NCBI GenBank assembly: GCA_026636295.1
Contig: CP089452.1
Span: forward strand, 248,001-312,000
Length of the DNA: 64,000 bases
DNA from: Medakamo hakoo
Lineage: Eukaryota; Chlorophyta; Trebouxiophyceae; Coccomyxaceae
Direction of reading: 5' to 3'
Numbering within the stretch: position 1 is the stretch's first letter; the number at the start of each line of letters is the position of its first letter. A model generated the notes under the pieces. It was not told the origin of the DNA, did not search any database, and worked only from the letters and a program-made list of their open reading frames with translations. Position numbers and translations under genes: made by a program. Shown one piece after another: positions 18,635 through 28,147 of this stretch.

Positions 18635-20465
18635 ATGCCCACCCTGCTCCACGCCCGCCCATCGGCGCGCGGCGGGCTGGCGTCGCCGTCGCTGCCGCGC
18701 CGGCTAGCTGCCGCGCCGTCGCCGACGCGTGCGGCTGCCCTGGCCGCGCCTGTCGCGGTCCTTCGGCCTCGCCGCCAGGTCACCGGACGCCTGGCTGTCC
18801 GCGCGTCGGCTGGTGAGTAGTGGCGTGGGAATTGAGGAGCCCGTTTGCCCGCACTCGCCCCCCAAAGTCTACCCGACGCCCCGCATCGGCGGCTCTCGTG
18901 AGAGGTGCGCACCTCAACCCTCACACTCCATCCATCCACCCCATCCATCCATGCACCCATCTCCACCCAGCGACCGCCTCCCCGCCCCTGACCCTGTCCC
19001 CCATCTCCACCATTTCCGGCACCATTCGCCTGCCCGGCTCCAAATCCCTGTCCAACCGCGTGCTGCTGCTGGCGTCCCTGGCGCACGGCAAGACCATCGT
19101 CGAGAACCTGCTCGACTCTGAAGACATTCGGTTCATGGTCGGCGCCCTGAAAGCGCTGGGCGTGCCCGTCGTGGACGAGTGGGAGAACGCGCGCGCCGTC
19201 GTGGAGGGCTGTGGCGGCCGCTTCCCGTCGCCGGGCGGGGAACTGTTCCTGGGCAACGCCGGGACGGCCATGCGGCCGTTGACGGCCGCCGTCGCCGCGG
19301 CCGGGCGGGGCGTCTTTGTGTTGGACGGCGTCCCCCGCATGCGCGAACGCCCGATCGCGGACCTGGTGGACGGCCTGACCCAGCTGGGCGTCGACGCGTC
19401 CTGCACGCTGGGCACGGGCTGCCCGCCCGTCCGCGTCGACGCGCGCGGCCTGCCGACGGGCGTGGTGCGCCTGTCCGGCAAGGTGTCGTCCCAATACTTG
19501 ACCGCCCTCCTCATGGCCGCGCCGCTGGCCACGCCGGCCGGCCCCGGCGCGCCGGCGCACACGGACATCGTCATCACCGACGAACTGATCTCCAAGCCGT
19601 ACGTCGACATGACGGTGCGCCTGATGGAGCGGTTCGGCGCGGCCGTGGAGCGGGTGGACGGCCTGCAACACTTGCGCGTGCCGGCGGGGCAGTCGTACAC
19701 CGCGCCGGCCTCTGGGACCGCGTACGTCGAGGGCGACGCGTCGTCGGCGTCCTACTTTTTGGCGGGCGCCGCCATCACCGGCGGGAAAGTCACCGTGGAG
19801 GGCTGTGGGTCGGACTCGCTGCAGGGCGACGTCGCCTTTGCCGACGTGCTCGGCCGCATGGGCGCCAAAGTTGAGTGGACGCCCACCTCCGTCACCGTCA
19901 CGGGCCCGCCGCGCGGGTCGCTGCAAGGCGTGGACGCGGATTGCGTGGACATCCCGGACGCGGCCATGACGCTCGCCGTGGCTGCGCTGTTCGCCCAGGG
20001 CAAGACCACGATCCGCAACGTGGCGTCTTGGCGGGTCAAAGAGACGGAGCGCATGAAGGTACGAGAGAGAGTGTGTGTCTGTGTGTGTGTGTGTGCGTGT
20101 GCACGTGTGTGGAGGGGGTTGAGCGATGGGATGGATGGATGGAGAAAAAAAAAAACTCAACCTCTCCCCTCCGAAAATACACACACACACACACTCACCC
20201 ACACCCACAGGCCATCGTCGCCGAGCTGACCAAGCTGGGCGCGCACGTCACGGAGGGACCGGACTACTGCATCATCGACCCGCCCGCCGGCGGCGCCATC
20301 AAGGCCGGGGTGGAGGTCGAGACGTACGACGACCACCGCATGGCCATGGCCTTTGCCCTGGCGGCCGCGGGCCCGTCCGGGACGGCCGTCACCATCTTGG
20401 ACCCGGCGTGCACGCGGAAGACGTTCCCGACGTACTTTGACGTGCTGGCGTCCGTGGCGAAGTGA
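18635..20465 (+). CDS. EPSPS: Plastid EPSP synthase (3-phosphoshikimate 1-carboxyvinyltransferase)
   Basis: Three exons (18635-18812, 18971-20058, 20211-20465) encode 506 residues. Exon 1 is an Arg/Ala/Ser-rich plastid transit peptide ending RLAVRASA. The mature enzyme begins near [19 protein letters not shown] (Lys84 binds both substrates). The class I motif [11 protein letters not shown] is intact, with Gly157 and Pro162 in the ancestral form. KETERMK ends exon 2, and [13 protein letters not shown] lies in exon 3. It converts shikimate-3-phosphate and phosphoenolpyruvate to EPSP on the way to chorismate. A stand-alone enzyme, rather than part of a fungal or oomycete AROM fusion, supports a plastid-bearing host. 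Confidence 0.97.
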
Positions 20466-21059
20466 AGGGAGGGACAGGGAGTCCGGGATCGTGCGCGCCC
20501 GGATGGATGGATGGGGAGGGGGTGGGCATGGAGGGGGGGGGGGAGGAGAGTCGCGGGGGCGTTTTGGTTCGTGTTGCGAACTTTAAAAATCACTTTTTCC
20601 CCCTTGCGTCATGGCAAGTGTCAGGGGGTTTGCAGTCGAGGTGTGTGGGGTGGGGGCGGGCGGGCGGGAGAGGATGCGAGAGGACGAGAAAGTGACGTGC
20701 GTCGTTTGTTTTTGAAAGGGCCGGAAAAAACGCGGGCGGGTTGCGATGGCTTTTGCACGACCCCAGGCACACGGGCCGCCCACGGGCCAAGGAAGCACAC
20801 CCCGCACCCAACCGTCTCTTCCGTCCCCGTGCTCCAGGGGTTTGCCAGTGTTCTCTCCCACCTCCCATCACTCACCCCCCTCCCCCGGCTCTCAACCGCT
20901 CTCCGTCCCCACACAAAGAAAATGCTTTTGGTTTTTTGGTTCCGGCGACGCTTTTCTGACCGCTGTCGGGGGCACGCGCCCCACCTCCCCGGCGCGCCGG
21001 CTCAACAGGCACAGCGGAAAGAAAGGCGGTCCCTTGGGGGGGTTTTGGCGCCGCCCCCC
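20466..21059. other. Convergent spacer between EPSPS and plastid S6
   Basis: This 594-base region lies between two 3' ends. It contains a run of G (20532-20542) and AT-richer patches (around 20580-20600 and 20930) that could serve 3'-end formation. ORFs on both strands show no family resemblance. Confidence 0.4.
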
Positions 21060-22250
21060 TCAAGTCGCAAAGGTCATGTGGCGCAGCACGTTCGCCTCGC
21101 TCCCGACCGCGGGCGTCGACAGCAGCTTCTGCACGCCCTGGCTCGTCGCCCGCTTCGCCGCGTACCGGTACAGGACGTACACGCCCTCCCAGTAGCCTTT
21201 GATGGGGTACGCCAGGCGCTGGCGGCCACGGACAAGGGCGGAGACGCCGGAGCCGCCCTCTTTCTTGAGGAAGGCCTCGAATTTCGCGAGTTCGAGGTCG
21301 CTGGGTGTGTGAGGGGGGTGCGGGTGGGAGAGGGAGTGGAGGTGGTGTGAGAGCGCGGGCGCGCGTGCGAGCTTTTCCAGCAGGGAGGCAGCGGCGACAA
21401 TGAATCCTCCCACAAGCTCCCAGGCTTGGCCAGTACAGGCAGCAGCACAGAATGGGTGCGTCGAGCCGGCCGTGCGAAAGCCTCGCGCATCGCACGGCCC
21501 GGCCCGAAAAACCGATCGGTCACTCGGTGCCGCGCTCCGTGTCGGAGCTAGCCGCCGCCGGTGCAGAGGGCCGCAAGTTTTTTTTCGCCCGTTCCTGTTT
21601 CGCGCGCGCAGCAACTCACCGTTCCTCGTCCGACATGTCCGGGCGCAGGACGATCATGGTCTCGTACCTGTGAGGAATGGGCGGGGGTACGAGTTGGAGG
21701 GTCCGTGAGGAAATGGGAGTCGGAGAGACGCGGCCACTCAAATTCCTCTCCGTCCGAGTTTGTGGCCGTCGGCGCGGGCGGGGCGGAAAGAGCGCCGCTT
21801 CCGGCCGGCGGTGACGCCCCAACCCTGGCCCAATCCTGCTCAAAGCAAGCACCAGTATCTTGTGGCCCAGACTAGACGCAAGTGACGGGCAATGCGGGCG
21901 GTCCGAGCGTGTGGTTGCGACGCAAGCAAACGCTCGCAGAGCCGAAACGCGTGGCCGCGGCGGCCGAGCGCGTGCACGACCCAATTGGCCGACGGGCCGA
22001 CCAGCACGCTCTCCCCTCAGCCTTCCCCTCCGATTAAAACTCACGTCGCATACCCAGCCGGCAGGGCGTCCGCGTCCGCGGACGCGGCGGCGGCGGCGGC
22101 GACGGGCCGGACGGCCAGCGTCGCAGCGGGCGACCGGCGAGCGACGGCGGCCAGGCGCGGCCGGCTCGTCGTGGCCGGCGCGGCCATGCGGGGGCCGGCC
22201 GACGCCGTCGTCGACGCAGGCGTGCAGACGCGCGCAGCAAGGGCGGGCAT
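21060..22250 (-). CDS. RPS6: Plastid ribosomal protein S6 (bS6c)
   Basis: Three exons (22250-22045, 21667-21620, 21300-21060) encode 164 residues. Exon 1 is an Ala-rich plastid leader of about 68 residues. Exon 2 is just 16 codons and carries the S6 start strand [16 protein letters not shown]. Exon 3 gives [37 protein letters not shown] and NVLRHMTF, all typical of bacterial-type S6. The protein binds 16S rRNA and S18 in the small subunit. The leader looks plastid-directed (Ser/Ala/Arg-rich, no amphipathic mitochondrial helix), but a mitochondrial home cannot be excluded. Confidence 0.9.
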
Positions 22251-22385
22251 GGTCGGGGTGTGGGCAGTGTGTTTGTGCGGAGAAGCCGGGGGACCCGCAA
22301 AAGGAAAGACGCTCTGGCCGGGGCACTGCCCCCCGGCACAGACCTCCCGACCAACCCGCTCGGTGTGTGCCCACCAACCCGCTCA

Positions 22386-23423
22386 TCAAGGCAATTTCAC
22401 AATGCCCACCCCATCCTCCGCTCCACTCGCCCCCGTCCCCGTCACCGCAAACAGCCCGCCCCAGGCCGGCGACGCGCCCTCGCCCTTCTCCTCCCGGCTG
22501 CTCACCAGCAGCGTGGCAGCGCCGCCGCCCCTGCCCCAAGCGCACGCCGTGACGCGCGTGACGGGCAGGGCCACACGCCCCAGGGCCGTCCCGCCTCCAC
22601 CGGCTGTGTCGGGCGCGAACACGCCGACGGACCCGCTCTCGGCGAGCGCGACCCACAGGCGGCCGGACGCGTCCACGTCCAGGCCGTCGGGCACGCACCC
22701 GCCCAGCGTCTCACTCGACACGACGACCCGCCCACTCCCGCTGATGGGGATGCCGGACGCCGGGTCCGCGTCAAAGGCCCGCACGCACCTGTCGGCCGAG
22801 TCCGCGATGAAGAAGAGGGTCCCGCCGCCCGCCCAGGCCATGCCGTTGGCCATGCCGACCTCGCCCTCCTCCAGCACGGCCCGCAGCGCCGGCGCGCGCC
22901 CGCCGCCCCCGCCGCCGCCGCCGCCGCCTCCGTCGTCGTCATCCCCCCACACCAGGGCGTACACGCGCGCCCGCTTGCCGTCGCGCCACTCCCTGTGCAG
23001 GCGGCCGCCGACCCAGGTGCCCTGGGGCGACGCCTTGCCGTCGTTGAACCGGGTGCCGGGCGCCGCGTGGGGCGCCGGGATGGACGCCAGCGGCGGGCCG
23101 AGCTCGCCGGTCGCCACGTCCAGCAGGTGGACGGACTCGGGCTGGGAGACGAGGAGGAGGCCCGGGTGCGTCGTGGGCGACGCGGAACCGACGGCCGCGG
23201 GGGTGGGGATGGCGCGGGGCGGCGCGGTCGGCCCCCCGCCGCCCCCGTCCCAGCCGCCCAACACGTGGACGGCCCGGCCTTCAATGTCCACATAGATCAG
23301 GGACCCGTTGGCGTGGACGGGCGATTCGCCCAGGATCGCGTGGCCGTCGTGCAGGCACACCGCCGTCGCGGACGAGAGGGTGAGCGGCGGCGGCGTGGTG
23401 GGTGGGGCGGTGGTCGTCGCCAT
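22386..23423 (-). CDS. SMP30/regucalcin/gluconolactonase-like protein
   Basis: A single exon encodes 345 residues forming a six-bladed propeller of the SMP30 family. The metal-site residues are in place: Glu in ILGESPVHA, Asn in TRFNDGKASPQGTWVGG, Asn in GMANGMAW and Asp in CVPDGLDVDASGRLW. Members hydrolyse sugar lactones such as gluconolactone using a divalent cation. One loop holds a Gly run (about eleven Gly) preceded by four Asp. No signal or transit peptide is apparent, so it is probably cytosolic. The exact lactone cannot be read from the sequence. It is divergent from VDE. Confidence 0.88.
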   Translation of the reverse strand: MATTTAPPTTPPPLTLSSATAVCLHDGHAILGESPVHANGSLIYVDIEGRAVHVLGGWDGGGGGPTAPPRAIPTPAAVGSASPTTHPGLLLVSQPESVHLLDVATGELGPPLASIPAPHAAPGTRFNDGKASPQGTWVGGRLHREWRDGKRARVYALVWGDDDDGGGGGGGGGGGRAPALRAVLEEGEVGMANGMAWAGGGTLFFIADSADRCVRAFDADPASGIPISGSGRVVVSSETLGGCVPDGLDVDASGRLWVALAESGSVGVFAPDTAGGGGTALGRVALPVTRVTACAWGRGGGAATLLVSSREEKGEGASPAWGGLFAVTGTGASGAEDGVGIVKLP

Positions 23424-23746
23424 CCTTGTTGGAGAGAGCCAAAAGCTGGAGTGCAGCGCTTGAGAATGAGAGTTTCAGGTCGCTGAGCGTGCCCTAGACG
23501 CACGCAAGGTCCGGCTTGGGAAGACGGAGGCGCAAAAGGGTGTGGGGGGATGGCGGGGTGCCGGCGGACGTGTGAAAAAAGAACGCACAAGTGAGCGCGC
23601 TCTCTTGTTCGCTCACTAGACTTGCGTTTTCTCGCTTTTCTGTCCGTGTCGGGGAGAGAGCCACACAAAAAGACCGCACCCCGCGCACTCACCCTGGGAG
23701 AGAGAGAGGACACACACGCCCACGTGCGTGCTCGGCACCCCCAAAA
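23424..23746. promoter_or_regulatory. Divergent spacer between SMP30-like gene and VDE
   Basis: This spacer of 323 bases should contain promoters for both genes. It has alternating purine- and T-rich patches (23575-23660) and no recognisable motif or RNA gene. Confidence 0.4.
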
Positions 23747-25366
23747 ATGACGACCGGCCGCGCGCCGCGGGCTGCACCGAGCACGAGCGTGAGCAGCCGC
23801 ATGCTCCACGCGATGCCGCCGCTCCGCCCGGCCCACCTGCCGCCGCCAGCGGTTGCCTCCTGCCCCCCCGCCCACGAACGGGTGCTGCAGACCGTTGGAT
23901 CCAAGCTGGCGGCCGTGGCGCTGACTGTGGCATTAGCCGTCGGTGCGTTCTCCGCCCCTTTTCTGTTCTTGTGGCCTGCGCTCGCTCTCCCCTCATCCCA
24001 TCCATCCCCCCCCCCCCCCCCCCCTCCCCCACCCCCTGTCTCTCTCACCATCCATCCATCGACCCCCTCCACTCCACCCCCAACAAACCAAACAGCCCCA
24101 CCTGCCCTCGCCGCCACGGACGCCGCCAAAGTCGGCACCTGCCTGCTCGCCAACTGCCAGGCCGCGCTGGCGCGGTGCCTGGCCGACGGGCAGTGCGCGG
24201 CCAACCTGATCTGCCTCAACGCGTGTTCGGGCCGCCCGGACGAGACGGCCTGCCAAATCAGGTGCGGCGACAAGTACTCCGACGCGGCCATCGACGCCTT
24301 CAACAAGTGCGCGGTGTCCGACAAGAAGTGCGTGCCCCAGCGCGTGGACGAGGGCGCCTACCCCGTCCCCCCGGACTGCGCCCAGGACGCCAAGTTCGAC
24401 TTGTCCGCCTTCACGGGGCGGTGGTTCATCTCCGCCGGCCTCAACCCCCTGTTCGACACGTTTGACTGCCAGGCCCACTTTTTCGCGAACCCGGCGCCCG
24501 GGCGCCTGGTCGCCCGCATCAACTGGCGCATCCCGGCGGGCACCGGCGCGGGCGGCGTGCCGGACTTTATGGAACGGTCCACCGTCCAGACCTTTGTCCA
24601 GGGCGGCGAGGACCCGCCGCCGCGCACCGACCCGTCCTTCAACCCGGCGTACCTGGCCAACCACGGCAATGAATACTTGCACTACGAAGACGACTGGTAC
24701 ATCCTGGCGAGCAAGCCCGACCAGTACGTGTTTGTGTACTATAAAGGCAACAACGATGCGTGGAGGGGGTACGGCGGCGCGGTCGTGTACACGCGGGCCG
24801 CGGCCCTGCCGCCCGAGTACGTGCCGGAGCTGTCTGCCGCGGCGGAGGCGGCGGGCTTGAAGTGGTCCGACTTCACGCTGACAGACAACACGTGCGGCCC
24901 GCACCCGCCGCCGGAGAGCCTGGCCGAGAAAGCGGCGGACCTGGAGCGGGCGGTCGTCCAGGACGTGGTGGCCGTTGAGAAAGCCGTCGCGGCAGACGTG
25001 CGCAAGGTGGAGTCCGTCGTGGCGGCGGACGTGCGGAAGGTGGAGGACGTGCTGGCGGCGGACGCAGCGGCTGTCAAGCGTGCAGCGGTCGCCGAGGCGA
25101 GGGCGCTGGCCGAGGCACGCAAAAAATTCGGGGAGTCGACCATCTCGTTCGGCAAGGGGTTCACTGTGATGGGCGGGAAGGGGATGGAAGGCATGGCGCC
25201 CGGCGGCATGCCGGCGCCCATGGTAGCCGAGTCGCCCGACGCCGCTGCTGCCCGGGCGGCGGACATGGCGGACGCCGAAGCGGCGCTGCGCAAGGAGGAG
25301 GCCCGGTACAAGCGGCCGGCGTTTTTGCCGAGCTGGCTGGGCGGGCGGCCCGACCACGCGCGGTGA
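23747..25366 (+). CDS. VDE: Violaxanthin de-epoxidase (VDE)
   Basis: Two exons (23747-23942, 24096-25366) encode 488 residues. The leader has a basic plastid part and then a hydrophobic stretch ending ALAA, a thylakoid-lumen signal. The Cys-rich domain follows (GTCLLANCQAALARCLADGQC, then NACSGRPDETACQIRCGDKY). The lipocalin domain has FTGRWFISAGLNPLFDTFDCQ, YLHYEDDWYILASKP and GNNDAWRGYGGAVVYTR, matching plant VDE. In the lumen at low pH the enzyme turns violaxanthin to zeaxanthin for photoprotection. The usual Glu-rich tail is replaced by an 11-residue-periodic helical region and a Met/Gly-rich end. The 153-base intron is stop-free in frame and contains a run of 19 C. Confidence 0.96.
   Translation: MTTGRAPRAAPSTSVSSRMLHAMPPLRPAHLPPPAVASCPPAHERVLQTVGSKLAAVALTVALAVGAFSAPFLFLWPALALPSSHPSPPPPPPPPPPVSLTIHPSTPSTPPPTNQTAPPALAATDAAKVGTCLLANCQAALARCLADGQCAANLICLNACSGRPDETACQIRCGDKYSDAAIDAFNKCAVSDKKCVPQRVDEGAYPVPPDCAQDAKFDLSAFTGRWFISAGLNPLFDTFDCQAHFFANPAPGRLVARINWRIPAGTGAGGVPDFMERSTVQTFVQGGEDPPPRTDPSFNPAYLANHGNEYLHYEDDWYILASKPDQYVFVYYKGNNDAWRGYGGAVVYTRAAALPPEYVPELSAAAEAAGLKWSDFTLTDNTCGPHPPPESLAEKAADLERAVVQDVVAVEKAVAADVRKVESVVAADVRKVEDVLAADAAAVKRAAVAEARALAEARKKFGESTISFGKGFTVMGGKGMEGMAPGGMPAPMVAESPDAAAARAADMADAEAALRKEEARYKRPAFLPSWLGGRPDHAR
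24006..24024. repeat. Poly-C run in VDE intron
   Basis: Nineteen C in a row lie within a pyrimidine-rich stretch upstream of the acceptor. Confidence 0.85.
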
Positions 25367-25632
25367 AGTGAGGGGGAGTGAGGGCGTGTGGGGGGTATTT
25401 TCTTTATGGTTTCGAAGCGGAGAATGAAAGAGAGAGGCAGCCGAGAGGGATTTTCTACCTCGGCTCTCTCCGTGCGTTGTGTGTGTGCGGGCGTGTGACG
25501 GAAAACGAAAAGAGGGGTGTTCCAGGCACGCAGAGAGAGAGCCAGCGGGGGTTGTGAGAAGAGGCGGAGCAGCCGCCCCCCTCACACTCTCTCTTCCCTT
25601 CCGACCCGCATTTCCCCACCTCTCTCCCCACG

Positions 25633-25935
25633 ATGGAGCGCGACCCACGCGTCTCTGCGGGCGGACGGTCGTCCAGGGCGCCGTCCTGGGGCGGCCGGCT
25701 CGGTGCGTGCGCTGGGCGGCCCGTTTTTGTGTTTAGCGGGCTCGGCATGCAATTGCCCGCTCATTTATTCGCGGCCGCCCGGCCGCGTCCATCCTGCGCG
25801 TGCACCGGTCTCGCGCCTGCTGTCTGCGTGTATCCAGAGCGTTGATGCCATTGCTGAGCCAGAAAAGACTCGATTCCGAGAGGGATTGAAGCCGCGCGCA
25901 CGCCCATTTTCTCTCACGCGTCCGCGCCTCTCTGC

Positions 25936-25966
<31 letters not shown>

Positions 25967-27480
25967 ACTCAACCCCACACCAGGCTCCATCCCCGACGGC
26001 GGCGGCGACGAGCTGGACGACGCGCCCGCCGGCTCCACCGACACGGCCGCCGACGGCGACGAGATCATGCGTGCGTCCACACCCACGCCCGCCGCCGCGT
26101 CCACGGGCGGCGACCGCCCACCGCTGCCGACGGTGGCGGAGGACGGCGCGGGCCCGCTCCCGCCCCCACCCCCCCACCCGCCCAACTTGGGCGAGGACGG
26201 CGGGGACGGGCCCGTCGCCATGGCCGCGGCGACCGCGGCCGCGGCGTCGGCCTCCACCCGGTCCGGCACGCCCCCACCCCCGCCGCGCGCCGCGCCCCCG
26301 GCCCGCTGGTCCGACTACTTCGAGACCAAGCGCCGCGTGTCCGTCCCGGCGCGGGACGGCCAGTTCGTCGTGTACGCGGCCGGCCCGCGCGGCGCGCCCG
26401 TGCTGTTCTGCTGCCACGGGGCCGGGTACACGGCCATGTCGTGGGCGCTCATGGCCCGGAATGTGCGTGTGGCCGGCGTGTTGTGCGCGGGGTGGCGCGC
26501 ACGCAGCCGTGCATTTTTTTTTTCCTTTCCTGTCCTCCACACTCACGCACGCCCTTCTCCAACACACCCACCGCCCCCAGCTCCGCGACGCCCTGCACGT
26601 CGTCGCCTACGACGCGCGCGGCCACGGCGAGACGCACACGGCCGACGACGGCGATCTCTCAGCCGACGCCCAGGCCGCCGACGCCGTCGCGCTGTGGGCG
26701 GCCCTGTTTGGTGGCGAGCCGGCCCCCCCGCCCACCATCCTGATCGGCCACGCCATGGGCGGCATGGCCGCGACGCGCGCCGCGGCGTCGTCGGCCGGCT
26801 TTGGCGGCGCCCTGGCCGGCCTCCTGCTCATCGACGTCGTCCTGTGGGGCGGCGGCGCCGCCGCGTGCCAGCCGCACATGATGAGTGTCATCGCCGGCCG
26901 CCCGCCGTCCTTTGAAAACTTCGACGCGGCCGCCGACTTCGCGGCCCGGTCGGGGCGGTGCCGCAACCCGGACGCGATTCCGGTGTCGTTCGCGGCCATG
27001 CTGCGCGAGGAAACGGATGCGGACGGCACGCGCTGGGTGTGGCGGACGCCCCTGGACGGCACGGCCGCGCACTGGGAGGGGTGGTACGAAGACTTGCCGA
27101 GCGCGCTCCTGGCTGTGGCCGCGCCCAAGCTGTTGGTCTTCTCGCACAAGCGCCCGCTGGACCGGGCGCTGGCCGTCGCCCAGGCGCAGGGCAAGCTCCA
27201 GGTGCTGTGGCTGTCCCAGGCGTCGGGGTACGCCATCCACGAAGACGAGCCGGGCGTCCTGGCGGGCGCTGTCCGGGACTTTGCCGAACACTTTCGCATC
27301 ATCCCGCGCGGCGGCGACGGCCCCGGCGGCGGCGGCGGCGGCCCGCTGGGCGGCGGCGGCGGCGGCCCGGGTTCCCGCACCTCGTCCGGCGGTGGGGTGG
27401 GCGTGGCGGGCATGGACCGGTCCGGTCCGGGCGTCGTGTCCCCGCTGCGCCGGCGGACGAGCGACTTGTCGGGGGCGTGA
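25633..27480 (+). CDS. Protein phosphatase methylesterase 1 homologue, predicted inactive
   Basis: Three exons (25633-25702, 25984-26462, 26581-27480) encode 482 residues. After a disordered 100-residue N-terminus, the protein follows PPME1 block by block: WSDYFETKRRVSVPARDGQF, CCHGAGYTAMSWALMARN, VAYDARGHGETHTADDGDLS, IDVV, AGRPPSF, HWEGWYEDL and YAIHEDEPG. PPME1 removes the C-terminal methyl ester from the PP2A catalytic subunit and also binds it. The nucleophile elbow is GHAMGG, with Ala241 in place of the catalytic Ser. Tyr400 replaces the catalytic His (GYAIHED against GHAVHED). The acid Asp268 remains. The fold and interface blocks are kept, so it is probably a binding-only pseudoenzyme. 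The C-terminus is Gly-rich. Confidence 0.88.
25939..25966. repeat. Poly-C run in intron 1 of the PPME1 homologue
   Basis: Twenty-eight consecutive C lie just before the acceptor and probably serve as its pyrimidine tract. Confidence 0.9.
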
Positions 27481-28147
27481 GATGCATGAGAGTGGGGGAT
27501 GGGATGGGAGAGAGAGGTGTTGGGGATGGCGGGAGGGGGCGGCTTGCCGCGTGTCAACACACTCTGCGTTCCTCTGTTGCCTTGCTCATCGCGCACGCGC
27601 GCGCTCCCCCCTCTCCCTCCCCCTCCCCCTCTCTGACTCATTCTACAGGCGGGCCGGGACCGGCGACACAGCCCCTTTCAAAAACGCTCAACCTCCACTC
27701 ACCCCGCTCCGCCGCGGCCGCAGCGCGGGTGGGCGCGACCGCAGGCGGACGATTGAGATGGCGAGGGGTGCAAGCACGGTGAGGACGAGGACGAACAGGC
27801 CGGCCAGGTAATGGCCGGCGGATGGGGGGTTGGCCAGCGGCATCAGGGAAGGGCGGAGGTGGGATGGATGGAAAGGAAGAGAGAGCACGCGCCGCGCGCC
27901 GCGTCGGCCGTCCCGAGCCTGGCGCCCCTTCTGACCTCCTCCCTTTCAGTTCACGCACGCGCCGGATGAGATGACGCCCGTGCGGCCTCACACGACCCAC
28001 TAGAGGCGGGAGGCGAGAGTGCCCAGTCCCTCAAACGCAGGGCGGAAGAGAAAGGAAGAATGAAGAGCATCGAAAAAAAAGGCGAGCGGCTTGTTCACAG
28101 CGACGACCGCAAAAGCTCGGGCCTGCAGCGACCCTCCGCCTCAAACA
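27481..28147. other. Spacer between PPME1 homologue and NSRP1-like gene
   Basis: This spacer holds the PPME1-homologue 3' UTR, the small membrane ORF on the minus strand and the NSRP1 promoter. A C/T-rich tract lies at 27600-27640. No RNA gene or repeat unit was recognised. Confidence 0.4.
27688..27843 (-). CDS. Possible small single-helix membrane protein
   Basis: A 51-codon ORF begins MPLANPPSAGHYLAGLFVLV and contains one clean transmembrane segment (about residues 12-32) followed by a basic tail (RLRSRPPALRPRR). This hydrophobic-then-basic pattern is not what random GC-rich sequence usually gives. It sits alone between two well-supported genes, divergent from NSRP1. A donor-like GTGAGT overlaps the last codons, so the real C-terminus may be spliced. 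I do not recognise a family. It could be chance. Confidence 0.35.
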   Translation of the reverse strand: MPLANPPSAGHYLAGLFVLVLTVLAPLAISIVRLRSRPPALRPRRSGVSGG

